From positions 3,893,001 through 3,957,000 of the forward strand of contig BSDZ01000004.1 in NCBI GenBank assembly GCA_030268105.1: DNA of 64,000 bases, in the 5' to 3' direction. The notes below the pieces were generated by a model that was not told where the DNA came from, did not search any database, and worked only from the letters and a program-made list of their open reading frames with translations. Source of the DNA: Volvox africanus (Eukaryota > Chlorophyta > Chlorophyceae > Chlamydomonadales > Volvocaceae). A program made the position numbers and the translations under genes. This document shows, one piece after another, positions 25,226-36,000 of the stretch (positions are counted from its first letter, which is position 1; each line of letters begins with the position of its first letter).

Positions 25226-27260
25226 GCCGAGACAGTCCGGTCCAATATAGTCAGGGAAGAAGGGCCCATACTGGTAGTCGTTACATGACAGCTAACTCAA
25301 TCAGAGTTTTTTTTCGGCGACAGTGATCACTGGTGGCCGGGGGACTGCTGCGAAAGAGTTAATGTAAAAGTGAGTGGCTCCACGGAGGCGAGGGCCAACG
25401 GGGCGCAGGATGAAAATGGGGACTGGCTTTGGAATTGGGTCCACCTTCAACGTGGTGCCAGTTTTTCCCGGAGATGGGAGCCTACGGCCTGGTGTCGAGT
25501 CGCTCATCTACGCGGTGTGGTAACTGAAGTGTGGCGATGAAGGGAAGGATGGATGTGTTTTCCACTTTGTTGCCCAAAGGACCGGCGCAAAAGTGACCAT
25601 TCCTTGTGATGTCGGACGCCTAGGGTTAAGTCAGACTCGGTATCGAGGAGGGGGAGGAGGAGGAAAAAGGGCGGGGGTGCTGCTGGTTTGTTGCAGCAGG
25701 ATATGATGAGGATGTGTGCGTCTGGCTGTTGGGTTTCTGAACCTTGCATTTTGGATGTGTTCGCTTTCTCCTGTTTATCGACTATCCTGATACTCATCTG
25801 CCAGTGTGTAGCAATCAACATGTCCAAAAGGCCAGAGTCTGCAACGGAGATGTAGCAGCTTTAGGAGCCCGGCAGTTCGATTTACCATGTTATGTCATGC
25901 TGCATAATCTGTTAGGGCTCTGTTCTGGACACAGAAAGGCAGCAAATTGCGTGCACACCCAGGTTAACTCCAGGCGCCCACAGAAGTGTAGTAGGACCGC
26001 ATTTATTCGTTTTAAGAAAACGAATTATTATTAATATTGGCCAGACAGCGCGCATCATATCCTTTTGCAATAGATCTGTGTGGGTATTACAGCGGTGCTC
26101 ATCACAGAAGAGAGCGACTTCTCTCCAATTTCTTTCCAACACACGGTATACCAGCGGGCGCGAGGACTCGCCAGGTAAAAAGCAACAAGACTCTACCGCC
26201 TTAGAGCGGCCTCAGGAACAGGACCACCGTGCCTCTGAAACCTCCAAGCTGCGTCCCCTTCTGGGGATGTGTACAGCTGCTGTGCTTTCTTGCACTCCTT
26301 CGGGGCCCCCTTAATGCTGGATACTGACATATCCATCTTCGTCGATATGTACATATGTGCCCACTACCAGCGGCTTGCGCCGATCCTGGAGCAGGAACTT
26401 TTAATGTCCTTTACGTCAGGATTTAGCATCTGTTGGGGATAGCCAGTCTAAAACTAAGACAGTCTGTTGGGCATGTTGAGTTCACACGAACGATGCGAGA
26501 TAGTAGACAGACTGTCTTAGTGTTAGGCATTGGCCGTCTGGATAACCCCACATCTCCCTCGCATCTGTACAGCCTGACGTCTCGTGTCATTCAGGAGGTC
26601 TACATCAATGTGCAGCCCTGTAAAGGTGTAAACCCCCGTACGACATTCCGTGCTATCCAGGTACTGATCTGCTCCGGGTACCACCAGTCCTCACACCCCG
26701 AGCGCACTCGTAAAAAGATTTGCATCATAATGCAAGGTTTAATGCTAGTAGTCTATGGTTGAAAATTAATGTTGTCACAGACGACTCCATTCATGTTCAC
26801 GTGGCTGCCATTTAAACCTTTCTAACCCTGCCACTGGTACGAGATGCTGGCGTTGCCATTAGAAACCGTGTGCTTCCCTCGGTGCAACAGCACTGTCAAA
26901 ACCACCCCCACAGCACGTGCACATAAACCCTGTTCTCCAGGTAAATAAAGGATCCATGCAATCCCACCAGTACATCCACCCGGTGTCATCAGCCTGAAGT
27001 GCATTATGAGCTCTACCCTGTGCGACTTGCCATTGCTGTCTTTCCAGCCCCAATAGCCCAAATCATATCATGCTAAATCATAACCTCAATGCTAAACCTT
27101 CAGAGCATCCACGTTTCACGTATCAACTCCTCTACCACAGCTCCTTTACACAACAAACACATACACACAACACCACAGCCATAGTCACTGCCACGCGCCC
27201 ACTCTTCCCTCTCACACTTGGGCTGCACTGCCAATGCTCTGCCAAATCGCACTCCTTCCT

Positions 27261-28466
27261 CTACTCCCCCGGGCTCCACGAGCACATCCACGACCTTCGA
27301 TTCCATGTCCTTGACGCTGTCCTTCAGTGGCTCAATGATGGGCTCTCCAGCAATTAGCGCACTTGGGTGTACCTTTGATATCATCACGATGTTGCAGCAA
27401 GGTGGCTGATGCTGGAACATGTACCGCGGCGCGGAGCGCGGAGGGGACGCCACTAGTGCGCCTTCGAATCCCAATAAACAGCATGTCACGTGAGCGGCGC
27501 TCTTGAGAATCTTAGCGGCTCTTCTTGCGTGACGTGAAGCCGTAGCGATGCATGAATCAGGTTACTGGTGCCGAGCCAAAGCCTTTCATGCAAGACCACA
27601 TCTCTGGATAATAGTTTCGGCCGATGCGGCCGTCAGGAACGTAGCACCTAACAAATGAAAGGACAGGGAGTGGCGTGGACGAAAGGAAAGAAAAAGCAGG
27701 CCAAGAGGAGAAGCGGTGGTGAATGTTGGGACGCGATTGCACAAGGAGCAGCAGTCCCTCACATCTAAGTGTGGCGGGTTTTGACGAGCGGAGTGTCTGG
27801 GGTGCGAAGTGAGAGGAGGGGGGGGGATGAATGAGCGGGTCTCATTGGGCGCTTCCGAATAGATGCATAGATGGAAGCAGTGTGGGAAAAGATGCAAGAA
27901 CACCGACGTCGACCAGCCCGAACACCTCACCAGGGAAGGTGTGCCACAGGTGTTTTTAGAGCTGAGCACGCGCTCCGAATCCAGACCGAATACGCCGTTA
28001 ATTGGCATAAACCGGTCATTGTGACCGCTGCGACTGGCTCGATTTGTGCGCTCGGGAGCGCACATATCCGCACTGCCTTCTGCCACAGGCCAAAAGTCCC
28101 CTCGATCGTGCCGGTGCCTGATCAATTGCCCTTCTACAGATTCTCAATCCGCCCGCCCCAATCACCCCCATGAAACCTCCTTGGACGCGCGGGAGGAGCC
28201 CCACCTGTAATCAATCACGACACGCATGTCGATTGGCCCGTACAGAAGTCAGGTTTGAGCCGTGCGTCTCGTAGAAGGTCATTGTGGGGCCCCAGTAGCC
28301 CAGTCGCAGTTGTGGTGTGGTCCCTGCGAGGCAGCCCGTGAGGAAATGGTAAGGGGTTACAGAATTACACCCAAGTCATGGTCTGCAGGAGAGGCATGGC
28401 GGGAGAGGCCTTATTCGGCAAATGGGCGGTGAGGTAGTCACGGGCAGTGTGGCCATGCTCCCGCAT
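27261..28466 (-). pseudogene. Unrecognised spliced gene, many indels (copy 7)
   Basis: Collinear with copy 1, but with numerous single-base changes. One converts the TAG at the middle of the gene (unit position about 2808) to a sense codon, while another nearby deletion shifts the frame. No intact frame remains. Confidence 0.5.
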
Positions 28467-28641
28467 GTAGGTGGTATGCGTGTGCGTTGATGTAGTGATT
28501 CGTTGTAGGCGGATGCCCGCCCGCCGCCTGTTTATTGATTGGTTTGTGATTTGGATTTTGTCGTCGTTTTTCGCCGCCAAACCTGCTGGTACGACCGGCC
28601 TTTGCCTCTGTCGCCTAACTCCCGAACCCCGGCTCGTGCAG

Positions 28642-29458
28642 GTATTGTCCGCAAGGCGGAGAAGGATGTGTACGGCTTGCTGCTGACACGCCTATTTTCT
28701 CCTGGATCACCCCAAGGTGATTCTCGACAGTTGGAGAGACGTGGATGTGGTCGGGCCTAGGCAGGGTGGTTTGACGAGCAAGAGGCCCCTGAGTCCGCAT
28801 GCATTTCAATGGGAATGCTGCGGGTATTCGCCTAGGTGTATGTGTCAATTGCAAGGAAAGGGCAAGGTGGGTAAGACAGTTGTACCTACAGGTATAGGAA
28901 TATGTCCGGCTTTTCCTTCTGTCGGATGGGGCATTTTTTAACGATCCTCCCTCGGGCCCCGGCCCCCGGCCCCCCTGAGTAGGAGCTTGAGCTGGCCATC
29001 CATTTGTGCAAATTTTCTGAGGCGCTGAGAGGCGCCATCGAGGAGCTGGCTCCCAACAGGTGAGGGCAGAGACCAGAGGGTTATGGGGGTGCACTTTCGC
29101 AAAGGTGGTGAAGGCGATGGATGACCGGGTGGAGTTAACTCCACCATATCCCGTCTGTTTCTTGCTCACCCTGGTCATTGCACCGCCTCAGCTTTTGACC
29201 GTCACCGTTCCCACCATTCCGGCTCCTCGCACTCATCCTTGATGCCGCACTGGGGAACCCGCGGGTCTTGAAACCCGCCCGCAGAGTTACGGACTACCCT
29301 GTACGACCTTCTAGAGAAGTCTCAATTCATTTCTACGTGGATTGCAAGGGTTGGGCAGCGAGAGGAGGCCTCACGTCTGCTGCTCTGTGAAGCGACCGCT
29401 GTCGTCATGCGAAAGTGTTTTGAGCTGCTGGGCATCAAGCCATTATACCGAACTCTGA
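28642..29458 (+). pseudogene. RARS: Arginyl-tRNA synthetase 3' exons, heavily indel-ridden (copy 7)
   Basis: All three exons are recognisable, but each has one or more single-base changes: a lost G and added T and C in the first, a local rearranged GAGAGGCGCC in the second, and at least five indels in the last. The frame is lost. This is the last copy of the exons before CFAP57, because copy 8 stops before reaching them. Confidence 0.85.
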
Positions 29459-31488
29459 GCCGAGACAGTCCGTCCAATTAGTCAGGGAAGAAGGGCCCAT
29501 ACTGGTAGTCGTTACATGACAGCTAACTCAATCAGAGTTTTTTTTCGGCGACAGTGATCACTGGGGCCGGGGGGACTGCTGCGAAAGAGTTAATGTAAAA
29601 GTGAGTGGCTCCACGGAGGCGAGGCCAACGGGGCGCAGGATGAAAATGGGGACTGGCTTTTGGAATTGGGTCCACCTTCAAACGTGGTGCAGTTTTCCCG
29701 GAGATTGGGAGCCTACGGCCTGGTGTCGAGTCGCTCATCTACGCGGTGTGGTAATGAAGTGTGGCGATGAAGGGAAGGATGGATGTGTTTTCCACTTTGT
29801 TGCCCAAAGACCGGCGCAAAAGTGACCATTCCTTGTGATGTCGGACGCCTAGGGTTAGTCAGACTCGGTATCGAGGAGGGGGAGGAGGAGGAAAAAGGGC
29901 GGGGGTGCTGCTGGTTTGTTGCAGCAGGATATGATGAGGATGTGTGCGTCTGGCTGTTGGTTTCTGAACCTTGCATTTTGGATGTGTTCGCTTTCTCCTG
30001 TTTATCGATATCCTGATACTCATCTGCCAGTGTGTAGCAATCACATGTCCAAAAGGCCAGAGTCTGCAACGGAGATGTAGCAGCTTTAGGAGCCCCGGCA
30101 GTTCGATTACCATGTTATGTCATGCTGCATAATCTGTTAGGGCTCTGTTCTGGACACAGAAAGGCAGCAAATTGCGTGCACACCCAGGTTAACTCCAGGC
30201 GCCCACAGAAGTGTAGGACCGCCTTTATTCGTTTAAGAAAACGAATTATTATTAATATTGGCCAGACAGCGCGCATCATATCCTTTTGCAATAGATCTGT
30301 GTGGGTATTACAGCGGTGCTCATCACAGAAGAGAGCGACTTCTCTCCAATTTCTTCCAACACACGGTATACCAGCGGGCGCGAGGACTCGCCAGGTAAAA
30401 AGCAACAAGACTCTACCGCCTTAGAGCGGCCTCCAGGAACAGGACCACCGTTGCCTCTGAAAACCTCCAAGCTGCGTCCCTTCTGGGATGTGTACAGCTG
30501 CTGTGCTTTCTTGCACTCCTTCGGGGCCCCTTAATGCTGGATCTGACATATCCATCTTCGTCGATATGTCCATAGTGCCCACTACCAGCGGCTTGCGCCG
30601 ATCCTTGGAGCCAGGAACTTTAATGTCCTTACGTCAGGATTTAGCATCTGTTGGGGATAGCCAGTCTAAAACTAAGACAGTCTGTTGGGCATGGTTGCGT
30701 TCACAGAACGATGCGAGGCTAGTAGACAGACTGTCTTAGTGTTAGGCTTGGCCGTCATGGATAACCCCCAACATCTCCCTCGCATCTGTACAGCTGACGT
30801 CTCTCGTGTCCATTCAGGAGGTCTACATCAATGTTGCAGCCTGTAAAGGTGTAAAACCCCCGTACGACATTTCCGTGCTATCCAGGTACTGATCTGCTTC
30901 GGGTACCACCAGTTCCTCACACCCCGAGCGCACTCGTAAAAAGATTCTGCATCATAATGCAAGGTTAATGCTAGTAGTTATGGTGAAAATTAAGTTGTCA
31001 CAGACCGACTCCATTCATGTTCACGTGGCTGCCATTTAAACCTTTCTAACCCTGCCACTGGTACGAGATGCTGGCGTGCCATTAGAAACCGCTTCGTGCT
31101 TCCCTCGGTGCAACAGCACTGTCAAAACCCACCCCACAGCACGTGCACAAAAACCCTTGTTCTCCAGGGTAAATAAAGGATCCATGCAATCCCCACCAGT
31201 ACATCCACCCGGTGTCATCAGCCCTGAAGTGCATTATGAGCTCTACCCTGTGCGACTTGCCATTGCTGTCTTTCCAGCCCCAATAGCCCAAATCATATCA
31301 TGCTTAAATCATAACCTCAAAGCTAAACCTTTCAGAGCATCCAAGTTTACGTATCAACTCCTCTACCACCGCTCCTTACACACAAACACATAACACAAAA
31401 CACACAGCCATAGTCACTGCCACGCGCCCACTCTTCCCTCTCACACTTGGGCTGCCTGCCAAACTGCTCTGCCAAATCGCATCCTCCT

Positions 31489-31801
31489 CTACCTCCCCCG
31501 GCTCCACGAGCACATCCACGACCTTTCGATTCCATGTCCTTGACGCTGTCCTTCAGTGGCTCAATGATGGGCTTCCAGCAATTTAGCGCACTTGGGTGTA
31601 CCCTTTTGATATCCATCACGATGTTGCAGCAAGGTGGCTGATGCTGGAACATGTACGCGGGCGCGGAGGCGGATGGGGACGCCACTAGTGCGCCTTCGAA
31701 TCCATAAACAGCTGTCACGTGAGCGGCGCTTGAGAATCTCTGCGGGCTTGCGTGACGTGAAGCCGTAGCGATGCATGATATCAGGTACTGCGTGCCGAGC
31801 C
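31489..31801 (-). pseudogene. Unrecognised gene, 3' exon truncated by the array end (copy 8)
   Basis: Only the 3' part of the last exon is present. It is cut at 31801, where the unit sequence ends and unrelated AT-rich sequence begins. Several indels also break the frame. Confidence 0.6.
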
Positions 31802-31869
31802 CGCAATACACACATATATGGACACATACCTACACAAAAATGAGTATTGTGTATTTATTTCATTATTTA

Positions 31870-31955
31870 TAATAATTATAATATATATATCTAATATATC
31901 TAATATTGTATGTGTGTATATATGTGTGTGTATATATATATATATATATGTATGT
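31870..31955. repeat. TA/TG microsatellite
   Basis: Alternating TA and TG runs, including a pure TA tract of about 20 bases. Confidence 0.9.
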
Positions 31956-32040
31956 ATTATGGGTGTTACACTGTGTACGACTCGCCCTCCAAAGACAAGC
32001 ACCGGGGGTCCTGACCGGACCGAGCCACAGCGCAGGGGAG

Positions 32041-32078
32041 GAGCACGTGGCTTTGTCGGTCTGTCCTGCCACGTGCTC
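32041..32078. repeat. 11-bp inverted repeat around a 16-nt loop
   Basis: GAGCACGTGGC at 32041-32051 pairs exactly with GCCACGTGCTC at 32068-32078. Each arm contains a CACGTG core. Confidence 0.8.
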
Positions 32079-32618
32079 CCCCTCTCAGTCGGGCCAGCGA
32101 AACCTCAGAGGCTCTCGCCTGGCCACTAACAGAGCACTGAGGGGCACCAAGTAACCACAGAAGGGCCCAACGGAAAACGGGGGACACCTAGCTGCTCAGA
32201 GGAAGGGGAACCCTCTCCTCTAAACCGAACCTGACCTGGCAAGAGTCTGACAGACACACACAGATCCCCTCAGAGGAGAAACACCAGCAGGAAAGCACAC
32301 TCTTACACAGCCGAGCCGGAAGAACCCAACAAGGGGTGGAGGGGGGGATGACAAGCCAAACTGGCGCCCCCCTAGAAAGCCTTCCGGCCCCACCCAAAGC
32401 TGGCCCCGCAAACTCCTGCACTGCACAAGAAGGAAAGACCTCTCTCGCTGACCCCTCCCAAAACCCTAAGGACCCGAAGCCTGGACACAGGTACCTCTAG
32501 CCACGAAACCCTCCACCCCATGTATTATATATGTGTGTGAGAGTGTATATACACATGCACATACACATATACACACAGATTCACACATACAGACGTTACA
32601 CATGCCCACAACCCACAG

Positions 32619-32941
32619 GAGGGTGAGCCCTTCGTCCGGCTGCTGGGCGGTTTCCTCACTGGCCGTGTGGTGGGTCTAGCCGCCGCCGCGGCACAGCCCC
32701 TCATCGCCGCCGCCTCTTCGGATGATCGCCAACTGCGGGTTTGGAACTACGACGCGCGGCGCTGCGTGGTGGCTCTCACGCTGGAGGACGAGCCCCTGGG
32801 TCTGGACCTGCACCCCGGGGGCCAGCTGCTGCTGCTGGCGCTTCCTGACAAGGTCAAGATGTACAGCCTCCTGCTGGTGGGTTTCGGAGCTGGGACACTG
32901 CTCTGTCTCTCTCTCTCTTTCTTTCTTTCTCTCTCTGTCTT

Positions 32942-33008
<67 letters not shown>

Positions 33009-36000
33009 GTCTTTTTCTCTCTCTCTCTTTCTCTCTCTCTCTTTCTTTCTCTCTCTCTCTTTCTTTCTCTCTCTCTCTGTCTTTCTCTGTGTATATTTAC
33101 ATATATGCATGTGTAAATAATATTTTTGTGTGTGGGTGTGAAGATTGAGATGCGAATACCCGGAAACTCCTCATCCCTCCCAATCCCTCGGGCTACCCAG
33201 AGGCCACAGCCTGTTTGAGGTAGCGCCTTCCCAGCTTGCTTACACGTTCTGGCGCAACCCGTTTTCCGACCTCGCCCTCCATTTTCCTCTCCCGCTTTCT
33301 TTTGCCCAATCGCTCTGGATCTTTGCCTCTTCCTCCATCCCCACACGCCGATGATATCCCCTCTCCCGGGACCCCGCCATCCTCTCCGCTCCTCCCCCCC
33401 AAAGGACGCTCTGGACCTGCAGTTCGAGGTGGCGATGAAGCGCCCCACCGCGGTGCGCTTCTCGACCGGTGGGGCGCTGTTCGCCTTCGTGGGCCGCACC
33501 AACGCAGTGCACCTGCACGCCACCTATCACGGCCAGCCCCTGCTAGCTACGCTGAAGGCGCACGCTTCCACCGTAACCGACCTGAGGTTCTCCGCGGACG
33601 ATCGCATGCTGGTGTCAGTGGGCGGCGGCGGTGCAGTGTGAGTGCGGAGGACTGCGGGTTTTGCAAAAACATACACGCATACACAGACACAGACACAGAC
33701 ACAGACACAGACAGACACAGACACAGAGACAAAGACAGAGACAGAGACACATACACACATACATACATACACACATACACACAGACATACATACATACAC
33801 ACGCCGTACACATACGCTGCCAAGGGAACTCCGTTACGCCGGTACGCCCTTGTGCCTGGAAACCGGAATACGGGTTTTGCCAAAGCGCCTTCTGAATTGA
33901 TAAACAAACTGATGCTGGGTCACCGTTAGTCGCCTTCGCTCTCCTGCCATAGGGTATCCATGACGTCATGGATTGCTTGCTTTCGTAGTGTGTGTTTCGG
34001 GGCTAACGACGTGAGCGTGAAGCGCCCTCCTGGACATTGATGAATCTCTCCCCCTCTGTCCCCCTTCCCGTCCCCCATCGCAACACACACACACACACAC
34101 ACACACACGCATGCACACCCACGTGTATGCGGCACAGGTACGTGTGGGACCTGAACACATACAGCCGGGTGATGGACCTGGAGCTGGTGGACAAACAGGC
34201 GCTGTACTGCTCAGTAGCGGTGTATAATTCAGAAACCGGTGGGTGTTACAACTGGCTGGCTACCCGGGTGGGTATGGCTGGGAAGGTTTTGTTTCTGGGA
34301 AGGGCCGATGGACTTCCCGGACTGGCTGGGGGACAATGCGGACCAGGATGGGGCAGGATGGGGCAGGGAGAGGGTTCGGGGCTCCAGGGTGAGGATCTCA
34401 GCTTGTTATTACAAGGGAGAGGGAAATGCGTAACGGACGAACGGACTAGCGCGCACGGGTCTTGCCTGATGCTGGGGAAGGGTGGGGGAATGGAACACCG
34501 TGGTGCACGTCAAGTTGATGACGCGGGGCTCGGAACTCTTTGCCGCTGTTGAGAACTGCGTGGATGAGCGGCCGGCGGCTGATTACCGGTCGGCAGCCTT
34601 GAACCCATGGGGAGGTAGCGGGTAAGGGGGCAGGTTGCGGAGCGGGTAACTTCTCCCCCCTATCTTTTGCTTTCCCGCACACCGGGCCGGCACAGCAGTG
34701 CGGCCAACAGCCAGCACGACTGGAGGTCTGCCTTCCATAAAACGTTTTCGAATTCCACACGTGTCGTGGGCCTTATGTTCTTGCTCGGCGGCTTGCAGGT
34801 GCAGCGGTGGTCCGAGCTTCAGATGGACGAACGCAGCAGGTGGGTGAACATGATGAGAGTCGGCAGTGTGTGTGTATGCGTGTGCATGTGTGCGCGTGTG
34901 TATGCGTGTGTGTATGCGTCTGTTCACCACCTCCCCCCCTTCACCTTTCCCCATTTCTGTTGGGGCCCCGACAACCCAATCGTTACGTCACAGATCTTCA
35001 ACGGCAAAGTGCAGTACGAGGTGATGTGCCGGGGAGGCCCTACGGCGCCGTCCTGCCTGCTGGGGGCAGATAAGGTAGGGCAACGATGGGGACAGGCCAT
35101 CCGGGCTGGGATGGCCGGGCCGGAGGTGTGAGGCTGTGGCGCTGCCATCTGTAGGGGGTCTAGAGTGTAGGTTGGCGCGCACAGGCATCCATATGCCCGC
35201 ACCCGAACCTTTCTCGGAATTCTCTCTTACCCCACATGCTCTTTCTCCGTCCCCTACCCCTACCACTACCCCTCCCTTACCCCTCCCTTGCCCCGACGGG
35301 TTCACGCCTCGCAGCTACCCACAGCCCTCCACCGCCACTACTTTTCCCTTCTTCTTTTCCCTTCGTTTCCCTGTGTACATAACATCAAAACCCCATCCCT
35401 TACTTCATGGCCCACCCCTTCCCTCCCAGGTGCTTCTGGCTGCGGATGATTGCGGTGGGGTGGTGTCCCACGCCTGGCCCTCGGAGCTGCCCCCGCGGCC
35501 CGGCTTCGCGTCCTTGGTGCCCCCTCCGCACCCCTACCCGCTGCACTCCGCTCTGGGCGGTGGCATCACCCGCATGGTGCTCGTGCCGTCAAGGGGACTC
35601 CTGTTCACCGCTAAGTGAGTGGAGTTTCGTTTCTTTCGGGGTTTCAATACTGACAGCTGTGTGACTGATGGGACTGATGGAACTGATGGGAATCTGGGGA
35701 CTCATAAAGAAGGCATTTCCTTCGATTGGGGTCTGGTGCCCGCAGCAACAACGGAATGTAACATGACATAACAAAAAGGGGGTGGAGAAGAGAGAAAGCG
35801 AGGGAGGAAAGCAGCGGATTCGGGATGGGGGGCCGCTGGAGGAGGGGCGGCGGGTGGCCCGGCTGCGAGGGTCGTCGGGGTACCCAAGTACCGAGCATTG
35901 TGGGCAACGTGCAACTTACAACAAACACATGGCCTTGACACGCATGTGATGTTGTTTGTCAAAACTTACTCTCCCCGTCCCTCGCCCAGGGACTCTACTT

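Larger units (their letters stand above)
1..31801. repeat. Tandem array of a 4204-bp unit (7 full copies plus a 2.3-kb partial copy)
   Basis: The unit begins here by convention at the arginyl-tRNA synthetase stop codon. Copy starts are 1, 4205, 8409, 12613, 16817, 21017, 25222 and 29455. Copies 1-4 are each exactly 4204 bp and differ by only a few substitutions. Copies 5, 6 and 7 are 4200, 4205 and 4233 bp. Copy 8 ends at 31801, equivalent to unit position 2339. Window bases 1-4 already contain the stop codon of a preceding copy, so the array extends to the left. No rRNA or tRNA sequence was recognised in the unit, so it is not an rDNA array. It contains host-type exons rather than transposon genes, so tandem segmental duplication is the simplest reading. 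An assembly artefact cannot be excluded. Confidence 0.97.
31802..32618. other. Non-coding spacer between array and CFAP57
   Basis: It starts at the exact end of the unit. It contains TA/TG microsatellites (about 31870-31955 and 32520-32580) and, between them, a segment of about 540 bp without a convincing reading frame. It is bounded on the right by the CFAP57 acceptor at 32617-32618. No first-propeller exons of CFAP57 were found here. Confidence 0.7.

Noticed and set aside
1..31801. rDNA array or CRISPR-like array
   Set aside because: No rRNA sequence was recognised, and the unit is 4.2 kb with exons. There are no short regularly spaced repeats with unique spacers.
32676..33110. Long Arg/Glu-rich and Ser/Leu-rich frames
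   Set aside because: They are translations of the CT minisatellite in an intron.
33547..33969. Cys/Val-rich - strand frames
   Set aside because: They come from CA/ACAG microsatellite in an intron.
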